Assembly: GCA_019637175.1 (NCBI GenBank)
Contig: JAHBWD010000004.1
Span: 160,689 to 224,688 of the forward strand
Length of the DNA: 64,000 nucleotides
Direction of reading: 5' to 3'
Source of the DNA: Labilithrix sp.
GTDB taxonomy: Bacteria > Myxococcota_A > Polyangia > Polyangiales > Polyangiaceae
Numbering within the stretch: the stretch's first letter is position 1; every line of letters starts with the position of its first letter. The notes beneath the pieces are model-generated. The model was given only the letters and a program-made list of their open reading frames with translations, was not told where the DNA came from and did not search any database. Positions 7,631 through 17,084 of this stretch are shown here, piece by piece. The position numbers and the translations under genes are program-made.

Positions 7631-10600
7631 TCACGGCGCGGGCATCGCGCTCTCGAGCGGCATCACGAACGTCGAGACGAGCTGACGCATCACCTCGATG
7701 TTCGCGACGTAGCGCTTGAGCGCCGCGTCCGCGCCCGGGAAGTCCGGGTTGAGCTGCGGTTTGCCGGCGAGGAGCCGGAGCTTCGGCGTGCCGTCCGGGT
7801 TCAGCACGTAGTTGCCGCCGGCGTCGGTCTCGACGACGTACGCCTCGTAGACGAGGTTGTTCGCCCACTCGAGCATGCGCGCGCCGATGCTCTTCTCGTG
7901 CGCGACGCCGAAGAGCGTCTCCGTTCCGGTCGTGTGCGCGCGGTACGTGATGCTCGTCACGGGATCGACGAACACGTACGTCTCGGCGGCGGGCCACGAG
8001 ATCTGCTCCGACGCGAGCGCCGTGATCCGCGAGTCGTCGATGAAGCTGCGCGACCAGCTCGTCGGGAAGAACATCGTGCCCCACACCATCGCGTAGAGCT
8101 GCTCGTTCCACCCGAACGCCGGATCGACGAGCTTCGGCGTCGCCGGACGGGCCCCGAGCCCCGCCGGCAGGTGCCACGCCGGATAGGCGAGCGCCGCGCT
8201 CGGCGACGCGGTGCTGCCCGGAGGCGTCGTCGCCCACGGCGCGAACGTCTCGATGTCGCCCGTCATCAGCGAGGCGAAGAGGCGCCGCACCTGATCGGGG
8301 TAGACCGTGGCGAAGTTCACGTTCTTGTAGCGACCGTCGATGAAGTCTTCCTTCGAGTTCGAGATGAAGGAGTCGAACGCCTCGGCGAGGTAATAGACCG
8401 CCCAGATCTTGTCGTAGAACGATCCGACCTGCTTCTGGTAGTCGCCCCACCAGTACCCCTTGCCGTAGTCGAAGTCGTTGTGGATGAAGCGCCCCGCGCC
8501 GAGCGCGACCTTGAAGTCGTACGGCGTCTCCGCCGGCAGCGGAAAGGGATCGGCCACGTAGATGTAGTCGACGAGGCCGTACGGCTGGATGCCCGGGCAC
8601 AGATCGCTCGCGGTCGAGCAGTAGTGACCCGGCTCGGGGCGCGTGAGCATGCGCGTGAAGAGATCGAACGCGACGCTCGTCGCCATCGCGAGCGGACCGT
8701 AGTTGCCCTCGGCGAGGAGCTGAGGCGAAGGCTTCGTCGGATCGTCGACCTCGAGCACCATCGCGAACGCGAACGTCTTCGCGATGAGCTGGATCGCGTC
8801 GAGATAGTGACCCTGCACGCGCGAGACGACGTCGTACGAGTTGAACATCGTGCGCCCGCGGCGGAAGGCGTCGAGGATGTAGCGGTTCTCGTAGGCGCTC
8901 TCGAGGAAGCGCACCTGCTCGTAGGCGTCGGCGCCGGCGTCGTAGGCGAACGAAGGGACGTTGCCGGAGTCGGCGTACTCGTCGGACGAGAAGAGGTAGC
9001 CGCGGCGGACGCGCCCCTGCGGATCGACCGCCTTCGCCGTCGTGGCGAACGACGCGTACGCCGGGATCGGCGCGAAGTCCGACATGTCGCGGTAGTCGAC
9101 GACGTCGAGCGGCGCGCCGAGGCAGCTCGTGCCGATCGGCGACGCGGGATCGGGCTTGCATCCTTCGACGAGGCCGAACTCCGCCTGGTACTGCGTGTAG
9201 TGCATGTACTTGTATTCGGCGCTGTTCGGCTGCGGGAAGGCGTTGACGCCGAAGAGCCCCGGCGGATCGTCGAACGCGAGCGCCTCGAAGGCCTTCACCT
9301 GGCCGGCGCCGCCGGCCGACGTCGACATGCCGGGCGCGGCCCAGACGTCGACGACGCCGCCGTAGCCGAAGCGGATGGCCGCGCGGTCGTACTTGCCGAT
9401 GAGGAACATGTCGAGCGACTGATCGCCCGGGTAGTCCATGACGCTCGACGTCGCGAAGCCGCCGATGCCGCCGTTGATCTCCGCGTCGGTGAGCGGATCG
9501 GTGTAGCGCGGCCCGATGCAGCCGGCGCCGTCGGTGTTGCCCGCGGCGCAGGCGCGCGTGACCGTCCCGTTGTTCGTGCGGAGCGCCCAGTAGCTCGGGT
9601 CGTAGTTGAGCGAGTCGAACGTGCCGGCGAAGTTGTGCCGCAGGCCCATCGAGTGGCCGAACTCGTGCGAGAAGACGCCGGTGGCATACTCGCGCCGTGC
9701 CCACTGATAGACCTTGTCGCGGTAATCTTTGACGGCGCCGGGATCGTTGGGATCGGGCGGCGGATAGAGCTTCTGCGCCTTGCGCGCGAGGCCGAGGAGG
9801 TGATCGGTGTCGGGCGCCGCGCGCCGGCACGAGTGACGCTTGGCGCGGCCCATCGCGGCGCGTTTCTCGAGCGCGCGGCGCATGACCGGGCTCGTGCGCG
9901 CGAACGGCGAGGCGCGCTCGATCGTCGCGCGCGTCGGGGGCTCCTTCGGGTTGAAGCCCGCGGCCTGCGCGACCTCCGGCGTGATCATCTTCGCTTCGAT
10001 CTCGCTGCCGCGGAGCTTCGCGAGCCGCTGCATCAAGACCGCGTTGCCCGGTCCGAGCCGGCCGCCGGCCTGGAGATCCTTCATCCGCTCGCGATGACGC
10101 GCCGCGGGCGGTCCCGGCCGCGCGGCCTTCGGCGCGCCGGTCGTGAAGGGCGTCATCGCCCTCGGATCGAACGACGCCATGCGCTCGGCGAGCTCGCTCG
10201 CGCTCATCGGGGCGGGCTTCTCGGCGGGACCGCCCGCGCGGTTCGCGCCGACCCAGTCCGTCACGTCTTGCCCTTCGATGAAGGCCTCGGGGGGGATGCG
10301 CCCGGAGATGAGCTCGACGAGATCGACGAGCTGCGCGGCGGCGCGATCGAGCGTGTGGCCCCACTGGTTCACGCTGCCGGCGATCTTCTCGCCGGTGAGC
10401 GGATCCTCCGCGTCGACCATGATGCCCCACGGCCCCTGCGCTTGCGGCGAGACGACGTAGGTGAAGAAGTTGTAGCGAAGATCGCCCATGCGCGGGCTGA
10501 TCGGTTTGTCGCCGCACGCCGGGTCGTCCTTCGCGGGATCGACGGGGTTGTGACAGAGGACGAAGACGCGCGGCACCTCCGCGGGCGAGGCTTCGCCGAT

Positions 10601-11989
10601 CGGCGGCACGAAGTCGTCGGACCAGCGCGCGGGCCAGGCCGTCTGCGCTTCGCAACCCGCGTCTTTGGTGCGGCGGCACTCGGCGAGGCGGCCCGCGAGG
10701 ATCGCCACGCGCACGCTGTCGCTCCAGGTGTCGACGACCTTCTTGGCGCCGTCGAACAGATCCGCCGGGAAATCGCGGTTCACGTGCCACGGGATGGTGC
10801 GGATCTTCCGCTCGCGCAGGGGGATGGTGCACGCGTGGCGGAACGTGTCGCAGCGTGAGCCGCGACCGGCGTCTTCACACTCGTCTTCGGTGCCGTTGGC
10901 GTCGAGATCGCGATGGGGATCGGCGCCGGGCGGCGTCATCTTCGCGTCGTTGCACGAGAGGATCGGATCGTGATGCGACTTGTGGAAGACGTTCCACCGC
11001 GACGCGAAGCGATGCCACTTGTCGTCGACGATGCCGTAGCGGCGATCGTAGCCGTAGCGATCGTTCGTGAAGTAGCCGAACATCTCCATCCGGCGCCCGT
11101 CGTAGTCGAGGGGCTCGTAGTCGGTGTCGACCACCTTCTTGAACGCGAGACGGAGCTTCACCTCGCTCGGGTTGCAGCTGATGCGCGGGTACTCGCCGAT
11201 GAGCTGACAGGCGGGGAAGTCGCCCCACTCCTCGTCGTGGATCATCTGCGGCGCGGCGAACGCCTTGTTCGTGATGTCGAAGTAGCCGTTCGGAATGTCG
11301 TAGGTCGGCGCGTCGGGGCTCTCGGGCTCGCTGATGTGATACGCGATCGGATCCCATTTCACCGCGCCCCAGAGGCTCATCTGCGAGAGCGCGTCGAGAT
11401 CGTAGGCGTTGGTGACGTTGTTCTTCGACCAGTCGACGCGGAGGTACTCGCGCTGGTTCCACGGTCGATCGACGGCGTTCTCTTCGACGACGTTGTTCTC
11501 TTCGCCGGTCTCCGAGTTGTAGCTGCGGCGGATGTCGAAGTGCTTGACGATGTCGAAGCTCGCGACGAGCTGCCCGTCGTTCGTGGGGCGCGCGGGACCG
11601 GTTTGCCCGGCCCCGGGGCGCGGCTCGTCGTTGCGCGGTCCGCCCGTGGTGCCCTTGCCGTCGGTGTCGTCGACGAGCTCGTAAGCGAGGCGCGCGAGGA
11701 GCTGCGTCTCGGTGATCTCCCACTTGATGCGGACGGTGGGCTGCGCGTCGGTGCTCGTGAAGAGCGACTCGGATCCGGCGCCGGCCGAGACGTCGACCAC
11801 CGTCGTGCGGTAGTAGAACTCGGGGTTGTCGGACGGATCGTCGAGGCTCTCGCCGACGAAGAACGTCTTGGGCATCGCGCCGAGCTCGACGCGATTGATG
11901 GGATCACGCTCGACGGCGCATCCCGAGCTGGCGGCACATCCCAAAGCGAGCGCGGCGACGCCGAAACGCGCTGAACGAGCGAACCCCAT
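7631..11989 (-). CDS. Large zinc-dependent metalloprotease lipoprotein (metzincin motif)
   Basis: 1452 residues. The signal peptide ends ASSGC with the lipidated Cys at 24. The zinc motif HEFGHSMGLRH (residues 775-785) is HExxHxxGxxH, so three His ligands and the catalytic Glu are all present. It is followed by NFAGTFDSLNYDP and, around 860, SVMDYPG, consistent with the Met-turn of metzincins. Long N- and C-terminal parts have no domain I recognise. The product is probably anchored in the envelope with its catalytic domain outside the cytoplasm. It resembles large zinc-dependent metalloproteases of unknown substrate found in Myxococcota and Bacteroidota. A G-rich Shine-Dalgarno-like run precedes the ATG. 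Confidence 0.8.
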   Translation of the reverse strand: MGFARSARFGVAALALGCAASSGCAVERDPINRVELGAMPKTFFVGESLDDPSDNPEFYYRTTVVDVSAGAGSESLFTSTDAQPTVRIKWEITETQLLARLAYELVDDTDGKGTTGGPRNDEPRPGAGQTGPARPTNDGQLVASFDIVKHFDIRRSYNSETGEENNVVEENAVDRPWNQREYLRVDWSKNNVTNAYDLDALSQMSLWGAVKWDPIAYHISEPESPDAPTYDIPNGYFDITNKAFAAPQMIHDEEWGDFPACQLIGEYPRISCNPSEVKLRLAFKKVVDTDYEPLDYDGRRMEMFGYFTNDRYGYDRRYGIVDDKWHRFASRWNVFHKSHHDPILSCNDAKMTPPGADPHRDLDANGTEDECEDAGRGSRCDTFRHACTIPLRERKIRTIPWHVNRDFPADLFDGAKKVVDTWSDSVRVAILAGRLAECRRTKDAGCEAQTAWPARWSDDFVPPIGEASPAEVPRVFVLCHNPVDPAKDDPACGDKPISPRMGDLRYNFFTYVVSPQAQGPWGIMVDAEDPLTGEKIAGSVNQWGHTLDRAAAQLVDLVELISGRIPPEAFIEGQDVTDWVGANRAGGPAEKPAPMSASELAERMASFDPRAMTPFTTGAPKAARPGPPAARHRERMKDLQAGGRLGPGNAVLMQRLAKLRGSEIEAKMITPEVAQAAGFNPKEPPTRATIERASPFARTSPVMRRALEKRAAMGRAKRHSCRRAAPDTDHLLGLARKAQKLYPPPDPNDPGAVKDYRDKVYQWARREYATGVFSHEFGHSMGLRHNFAGTFDSLNYDPSYWALRTNNGTVTRACAAGNTDGAGCIGPRYTDPLTDAEINGGIGGFATSSVMDYPGDQSLDMFLIGKYDRAAIRFGYGGVVDVWAAPGMSTSAGGAGQVKAFEALAFDDPPGLFGVNAFPQPNSAEYKYMHYTQYQAEFGLVEGCKPDPASPIGTSCLGAPLDVVDYRDMSDFAPIPAYASFATTAKAVDPQGRVRRGYLFSSDEYADSGNVPSFAYDAGADAYEQVRFLESAYENRYILDAFRRGRTMFNSYDVVSRVQGHYLDAIQLIAKTFAFAMVLEVDDPTKPSPQLLAEGNYGPLAMATSVAFDLFTRMLTRPEPGHYCSTASDLCPGIQPYGLVDYIYVADPFPLPAETPYDFKVALGAGRFIHNDFDYGKGYWWGDYQKQVGSFYDKIWAVYYLAEAFDSFISNSKEDFIDGRYKNVNFATVYPDQVRRLFASLMTGDIETFAPWATTPPGSTASPSAALAYPAWHLPAGLGARPATPKLVDPAFGWNEQLYAMVWGTMFFPTSWSRSFIDDSRITALASEQISWPAAETYVFVDPVTSITYRAHTTGTETLFGVAHEKSIGARMLEWANNLVYEAYVVETDAGGNYVLNPDGTPKLRLLAGKPQLNPDFPGADAALKRYVANIEVMRQLVSTFVMPLESAMPAP

Positions 11990-12102
11990 GCAAAATTCCC
12001 CCCCGACGGGTCCCGCGCCTCCCTAAGCACGGAACGAGTCGGGCCGGCGCATCTAGCACAGGAAAGGAGGCGCGCCAGGTCCGGGAGAAACGGCGACGGC
12101 GC

Positions 12103-12873
12103 TCAGGGCTTCGTCAGCGTGAACGAGCCGGCGCACGTGGGACAGGTCCACGTCCCGGTGATCGTCTTGTCGGTCACCTTCGCGGTGAACGGAAACGCGA
12201 GCGTGCCGGCGGCTCCCTGGACCGCAAACGTCCACGTACCGGTGAGGGTGTCCCCCGCGAGGGTGACCGCCGCGCTGGGCGCGGCGCCCGTCGTCGTGCC
12301 GACGAGCGCGCACGACGGGATCGAACGGAGCTGGAGGCCCGTGACGTTCCCCGCGCTCGTGAGGGTCGCCCCCGCGGCGCTGAAGGTGATGCTCAGGTTG
12401 CCGGCGTTGTTGAACGTGCACCCGGACGCGACGCGCGTGTTCGTGTACGTGCCCGACCACGGCCCGTCGAGCGACTGGAACGCGGCGCCGATCGCGACGT
12501 CGCCGTCCATCGACGTCGCGCACGCGGCCGTTCCCGAGCACGCCCCGCTCCATCCGGCGAACACCGAGCCGGGCTCGGACGCGGCCGAGAGCGTCACCGC
12601 CGTGCCGCGCTCGAACGTGCCCGAGCACGTGGTCCCCGCACACGTCACGCCGCCCGGCATCGACGCGATCGAGCCCGGGCCGGAGAGCGTCACCGTGAGC
12701 GTGACCGTCTCCGGCTGGAGCGCAGGACCGCCGCCTTCGGGCGCGCCTGCGTCAGGCCTCGGCGGCGCTCGCTCCGGCATCGGGATGTCGTCCGTCGCGA
12801 GCGAGTCTTCGATGTCGGGCGCTCCGCACGCCGCGAACAGGACGACCATCGACGTGAGCACGACGGGCCGCAT
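12103..12873 (-). CDS. Lipoprotein with InlB-B/bacterial-repeat domain
   Basis: 256 residues. The lipobox VLFAAC (Cys 16) is followed by an acidic/Pro-rich linker. Then comes a module (about 62-125) running VTCAGTTCSGTFERGTAVTL to VFAGWSGACSGTAACATSM. Its GTxVTLxAxxxxGxxFxGW pattern is the divergent InlB B-repeat found in secreted surface proteins. The C-terminal half is beta-rich with paired cysteines (CPTC near the end). It probably acts on the cell surface in binding; no catalytic residues are seen. An extended -10 box 7 bases upstream supports the ATG at 12873. Confidence 0.7.
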   Translation of the reverse strand: MRPVVLTSMVVLFAACGAPDIEDSLATDDIPMPERAPPRPDAGAPEGGGPALQPETVTLTVTLSGPGSIASMPGGVTCAGTTCSGTFERGTAVTLSAASEPGSVFAGWSGACSGTAACATSMDGDVAIGAAFQSLDGPWSGTYTNTRVASGCTFNNAGNLSITFSAAGATLTSAGNVTGLQLRSIPSCALVGTTTGAAPSAAVTLAGDTLTGTWTFAVQGAAGTLAFPFTAKVTDKTITGTWTCPTCAGSFTLTKP

Positions 12874-12880
12874 TCTTCCC

Positions 12881-12889
12881 AGAGTAGCA
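12881..12889 (-). promoter_or_regulatory. Extended -10 box for the InlB-repeat lipoprotein
   Basis: TGCTACTCT on the minus strand (TG-C-TACTCT) ends 7 bases before the ATG at 12873, predicting an essentially leaderless mRNA. Confidence 0.55.
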
Positions 12890-13109
12890 ATTTCCGCGGA
12901 TGGGCTCCACGAAAGTCCGCAGGCGGCGCGGCGGCGCGCCGATCCCGACGAGACCGCATGGAAGCATCGGTTCCATCGTTCCATCCGGAGGCGTCGCGCT
13001 CGACGTCCGCGCGCCCCACGATCGAGGGATCGCCTGCTTTTTCGAGGCTGAATCGCTTCGAGTCCTTCGCGCAGCGCGGCCGGCGCGGCCTTTGCTGCCG
13101 TCGTATCCC

Positions 13110-14633
13110 ATGAGGACCCTTTCGACGATCCACGCTCTCCTCGCATCGATGGTCGTGCTGAGCGCCTGCAGCTCGGGTGACGAGAAGGCGAACGCCGCTC
13201 CGGCCGGCGGCGGCGCGGTCGGCGCGACCGACGACGACGCAGGCGGCGCGGGGCAGGCCCCCGGCGCAGACGCCGGCGGTTACGACGCCGCTCCCCCTTT
13301 TGCACACCCTGTCTACGTGCCGAATCGTTTCGTGACCGCGACGGCGGCCGGCGGCGGGGACGGCTCGGCCGCTGCGCCGTGGACCCTCGCGGAGGCGATG
13401 GCGCAGGCCGTGGCCGGAGACCGCGTCCAGGTCGCGGAGGGCGTCTACACGGGACCGAATACGCGGAGACGATACGAGCCCGCGTTCTACCCCGCTCACG
13501 ACGGCACGCCGAGCGCCCCCATCGTCTTCTTCGCGGAGCATCGCGCCGTCTACTCCACGACGGGCCGCTCCGAAATACGCTGCGGTGGAGGGGTGCAGGA
13601 GGCCGGCTGCCCAGCGATCGGCTGCCTCGAAAACAGCCACGTCGTGCTCGACGGCTTCTTCGTGGACGAGGCGAGCTCCCCGTCGACGGCCGACAGCGGG
13701 CCCGTCGTCATCTGGGGCTCGGACCACTGCTCCGTCGAGTACTTCGAGATCAAGAACCTCCCGCTCGCGCGGGCCGACAACCACAACGCGTTGCGAATCG
13801 AGGCCGCCACCGACGCCGTCGTCCGCAACAACCGGCTGACCGGAACGAAAGAGACGAACAACCCGAGCCAGAACTTCGCCGCCATCATGGCGTACGACGC
13901 CATCCGGATCCTCATCGAGCACAACGACATCGACGACACCGACGTGGGGATGTTCATCAAGGGCGATCACCAGTACCCGGGGCTCGGCCTCGGCGCCTTC
14001 ACGATCCAGAAGAACAAGATCACCCGGTCGCGCTGGGCGGGGCTGCGTTTCGGCGGGATCAAAGCCGCCGAGCCCGCGTACGGGGCGTCGGTCATTCGAC
14101 AGAATCTGATCGCCGGCGCTCCCGTCGGGGTCTTGTTCACCGCCTACGACTCGGTGAGCCCGAGGAACTTCACGCTCCAGAACAACACGGTCGCCGGCTG
14201 CGCGAGCGGGATCGTCTTGGGCTCGCCGACGGCCTCGAACGGCGTCACGAGCGTCTATACGCAGTCGTCCGTGAAGGACAACCTCGTCTCCGGCGGAACG
14301 GTCGGGATCGAGATTCACGTCAACGCGACCCAGCGCTCGCTCGTCGTCGCGAACGGACTCTCGAGCGACTACGGCTTCTTCTCGAACGTGCAGTACGTCG
14401 GAGGGCTCGAGACCTGGCGCGGCGACGGCGGTCCGGCGTACGCGACGCTCGCCGCGTGGCGCACGGCCTCTGGATTCGACACGCACTCCAGGACGGGCGA
14501 CCCCGCCTTCGTCGACGCCGCTGCCGGCGACTACCGGCTCGCGAGCGGATCGGCTGCGCGCACCGCCTCGAGCACCGGCGGCCCCGTCGGCTGTTACGTG
14601 AGCGGCGGCGACATCATCGGCATCGTCCCTTGA
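13110..14633 (+). CDS. Right-handed parallel beta-helix lipoprotein
   Basis: 507 residues. The lipobox VVLSAC gives Cys 20, followed by a Gly/Ala/Asp linker to about 65. From about 75 on, the sequence starts with RFVTATAAGGGDGSAAAPWT and continues with repeated short beta-strands rich in Asn and aromatic residues (VVIWGSDHCSVEYFEIKNL, IRILIEHNDIDDTD, FTLQNNTVAGCASGIVLG). This is the pectate-lyase-like right-handed beta-helix pattern with DUF1565/NosD-type ladders. Such proteins often bind or cleave polysaccharides, but I cannot identify catalytic residues, so an enzyme call is not justified. The ATG at 13110 opens the signal peptide. Confidence 0.75.
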   Translation: MRTLSTIHALLASMVVLSACSSGDEKANAAPAGGGAVGATDDDAGGAGQAPGADAGGYDAAPPFAHPVYVPNRFVTATAAGGGDGSAAAPWTLAEAMAQAVAGDRVQVAEGVYTGPNTRRRYEPAFYPAHDGTPSAPIVFFAEHRAVYSTTGRSEIRCGGGVQEAGCPAIGCLENSHVVLDGFFVDEASSPSTADSGPVVIWGSDHCSVEYFEIKNLPLARADNHNALRIEAATDAVVRNNRLTGTKETNNPSQNFAAIMAYDAIRILIEHNDIDDTDVGMFIKGDHQYPGLGLGAFTIQKNKITRSRWAGLRFGGIKAAEPAYGASVIRQNLIAGAPVGVLFTAYDSVSPRNFTLQNNTVAGCASGIVLGSPTASNGVTSVYTQSSVKDNLVSGGTVGIEIHVNATQRSLVVANGLSSDYGFFSNVQYVGGLETWRGDGGPAYATLAAWRTASGFDTHSRTGDPAFVDAAAGDYRLASGSAARTASSTGGPVGCYVSGGDIIGIVP

Positions 14634-14664
14634 GCCGACACGAGCGCGACGCTGCGCGAGCGCG

Positions 14665-14670
14665 TACAAT
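14665..14670 (+). promoter_or_regulatory. -10 box for the TPR protein
   Basis: TACAAT ends 7 bases before the GTG at 14678 and decides that start codon over other in-frame codons. Confidence 0.5.
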
Positions 14671-14677
14671 CGACGAC

Positions 14678-15454
14678 GTGAGCGCCGCGCCGCGTTGCCG
14701 TCGATGGTCCGCGCTCCTCGTCGCGCTGGCGCTCGCCGTCACCACGGCCGACGCGCGCGCGAACGGGCCGGAAGGCAAGCGCCAGGTCGAGCCCGCGCGC
14801 GCGGCGCAAGATCTCTACAAGAAGGGCGCCGAGAAGTTCCGGACGGGCGACTTCGAGGGCGCGCTCGCGCTCCTCGAGCAGGCCTACGCGCTCGATCCCC
14901 ACCCCGTGCTCGTCTACAACATCGCGCGCGCGCACGAGGGCCTCGGCGCGCTCGATGCCGCGGTGCGCGCCTACGAAGAGTACGTCGCGCTCGCGCCGAC
15001 CGCGTCGGATCGCGGCGCCGTCGAGTCGCGCGTCGCCGCGCTCAAGAAGCAGATCGCCGAGCGCGCCGAGCTCGAACGACGCGCGAGCGAGCGGACGGAG
15101 GCGCGCGTCGAGACGCTCCCGGCGCGCGACGACGCACCGGCGACCGCGCCTCCGGCCGCGCGCTCGCCGGTACCTTGGATCGTGGCGGGCGCGGGGGTGA
15201 CCGCAGGGATCGCCGGCGGCGTGCTCCACCTGGTCGCGAGCTCGCGCTACGACGGCGCGGTCTCCGAGCCGAGCGCGCAGCGCGCCGCGGAGCTGGAGAG
15301 CAGCGCGCGCTCCCTGCAAACGACCGCCAACATCGTCTTGATCGCCGGCATCGTCGTCGCCGTGAGCGGGGTCGTCGTGGGCCTGCTTTCGGGCGACGCG
15401 AGCAACAAGTCGACGGCGGGCGGCCCCCCCTGGTCGCGCCCGCTGGCGTTCTGA
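14678..15454 (+). CDS. TPR-repeat envelope protein with two C-terminal membrane segments
   Basis: 258 residues from GTG. A signal peptide (SALLVALALAVTTADARA) is followed by two tetratricopeptide-like units between about 42 and 110 (LYKKGAEKFRTGDFEGALAL, then LVYNIARAHEGLGALDAA). An Arg/Glu-rich helical stretch and hydrophobic segments at about 168-188 and 218-240 follow. This layout, an exported TPR domain plus membrane anchor, is common next to Ser/Thr kinase genes in myxobacteria and suggests a scaffold in the envelope. It converges on the kinase gene with 8 bases between stops. No binding partner can be inferred from sequence alone. Confidence 0.75.
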   Translation: MSAAPRCRRWSALLVALALAVTTADARANGPEGKRQVEPARAAQDLYKKGAEKFRTGDFEGALALLEQAYALDPHPVLVYNIARAHEGLGALDAAVRAYEEYVALAPTASDRGAVESRVAALKKQIAERAELERRASERTEARVETLPARDDAPATAPPAARSPVPWIVAGAGVTAGIAGGVLHLVASSRYDGAVSEPSAQRAAELESSARSLQTTANIVLIAGIVVAVSGVVVGLLSGDASNKSTAGGPPWSRPLAF

Positions 15455-15462
15455 AGCGACCG

Positions 15463-17043
15463 TCAGAGCTTCTCGTAAGCGGGCTTCGACGTCCCCGGCG
15501 TCGCGCTGGCGCGGCTCCTCGTGTGGACCTTCGGTCGCTCGCGCGGCGTGAGCGTCACCGACAGCGTACGCGCGACGGTCGGCACGATCGTCTGCTTGAA
15601 CGTGTCGAAGCCCTCACGCCGGATCTCGACCTCGACGGGATCGAAGCTCGCCGGGAGGCGGACCTCGGCGGGCGTCCGCGCGGCGACTTCGCGCCCGTCG
15701 ACCCACACCGACGCGCCCGGCGGAACACTCTCCATCCGCAGCGCCACCTCGGCAGGGAGCGGCGAGACCTCGGGCGGAGCCGACGGCGCGGACGACACGC
15801 CGCTCGCGACGGGAGCCGCAGGGGGCGGCGCCGGAGCCTCGGGTCGGCTCGGTGGTCGAAGCGCGGCGACGGCTCCGGCGGCGAGCAAGAGCGCGGCCGA
15901 GGGTAGCGCGATCGCCGCGACGCGCCGTCGCGAGCCGCTCGTCTTCGAGCGCGACGCATCGCCATCGTCCGGCGCCGAGACGATCGGCGCGATCGCTCGG
16001 CTCGGCTCGACGCGCGGGAGCTCGATCGTGACGTCGCTCTCGGCGGCTGGGACGCTCGCGACGGACGAACCGGCGTACAAGAGCTCGCGCATCTGCGTCT
16101 TCTCACGCGCGCGCTCGTCGAAGAGCTCGCGCATCGAGGCCGCGAGCTCTTGCTCGGGAAGGAGCTCGCCCGGCGAGCGATGAACGAACGCGGTGAGCTC
16201 GCGGCGCATCTCCGCGGTCGTGGCGTAGCGGTCGCGAGCGTGACGCGCGAGCGCGCGGAGGCAGATCGCCTCGAGCTCCGCGGGGCACTCGGGCGCGATC
16301 TCGCGCGGCGGAACGATGGGCTCCTCGGTGATCGCTTTGAGTGTCGCGAGCTCGCTGTCGCGCATGAAAAGGCGCCTTTGCGTCGCGAGCTCGTACAAGA
16401 GGATGCCGGCCGCGAAGATGTCCGAGCGCCGATCGAGCGGACGCCCCAGCGCTTGCTCGGGCGACATGTACGCGAACTTCCCCTTGATGACGCCTGCTTC
16501 GGTCTTCGTGTGGCGCTTCATCGCCATCGCGATGCCGAAGTCGAGGAGCTTCACGGCGCCGTCGTAGGTCACGAAGACGTTCTGCGGGCTGACGTCGCGA
16601 TGCACGAGCTGGCGAGGAGCGCCCCGCTCGTCCGTCAGCTCGTGCGCGGCGTGAAGCCCGGCGCAGCACTCGGCGACGACGTGCGCGGCGAGACGCGGCC
16701 CGAGCTGGAATCCGCGTGACCAGGCGCGCCGCAGGATGCTGCCGACGCTCTCGCCTTCGAGGTACTCGAGCGCGAGGAACAGGTCTTCTCCTTCGCGATC
16801 GAACTCGTGGACCGTGACGACGTTCGGGTGGCGCACGGCGGCGAGGATCGCCGCCTCGTCCATGAACATGTCTCTGTATTCCAGCTCCTTCGCGAGGTGC
16901 GGGAGGATGCGTTTGAGCACGACGGGGTGGCAGAACCCGCCGGGACCGAGGGCGCGCGCGAGGAGGATCTCGGCCATCCCGCCCACGGCGAGCGCCGCGA
17001 TCACTTCGTAGCGGCCGAGCGACCGCGGCGTCTCCGAGCGCAA
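15463..17043 (-). CDS. Transmembrane Ser/Thr protein kinase with PEGA domain
   Basis: 526 residues, TTG start. The kinase domain (about 10-285) has VGGMAE in the Gly-rich loop, the ATP lysine K44 (VVLKRI), the catalytic loop HRDVSPQN (148-155, a myxobacterial variant of HRDxKxxN), DFG at 168-170 and YMSPEQ. A hydrophobic segment at about 375-395 leads to an extracytoplasmic PEGA domain (about 425-490; ESVPPGASVWVDGREV and RREGFDTFKQTI). The kinase acts in the cytoplasm and could sense surface conditions through PEGA. It follows the FHA-sigma-54 activator by 41 bases on the same strand, suggesting a kinase-regulator pair. TTG is supported by a -10 box 7 bases upstream. Confidence 0.9.
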   Translation of the reverse strand: MRSETPRSLGRYEVIAALAVGGMAEILLARALGPGGFCHPVVLKRILPHLAKELEYRDMFMDEAAILAAVRHPNVVTVHEFDREGEDLFLALEYLEGESVGSILRRAWSRGFQLGPRLAAHVVAECCAGLHAAHELTDERGAPRQLVHRDVSPQNVFVTYDGAVKLLDFGIAMAMKRHTKTEAGVIKGKFAYMSPEQALGRPLDRRSDIFAAGILLYELATQRRLFMRDSELATLKAITEEPIVPPREIAPECPAELEAICLRALARHARDRYATTAEMRRELTAFVHRSPGELLPEQELAASMRELFDERAREKTQMRELLYAGSSVASVPAAESDVTIELPRVEPSRAIAPIVSAPDDGDASRSKTSGSRRRVAAIALPSAALLLAAGAVAALRPPSRPEAPAPPPAAPVASGVSSAPSAPPEVSPLPAEVALRMESVPPGASVWVDGREVAARTPAEVRLPASFDPVEVEIRREGFDTFKQTIVPTVARTLSVTLTPRERPKVHTRSRASATPGTSKPAYEKL

Positions 17044-17050
17044 CCCGCGA

Positions 17051-17056
17051 AGGATA
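17051..17056 (-). promoter_or_regulatory. -10 box for the PEGA kinase
   Basis: TATCCT on the minus strand ends 7 bases before the TTG start at 17043, in the 41-base gap after the activator gene. The kinase may therefore also be transcribed on its own. Confidence 0.45.
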
Positions 17057-17084
17057 GCTCAGCCGCCCGCGCCCCCGAGAGCCG

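Noticed and set aside
7535..10858. 1107-codon plus-strand frame opposite the metzincin lipoprotein
   Set aside because: Composition is Arg/Ala/Val/Glu-rich without motifs; the opposite strand has a signal peptide and a zinc motif.
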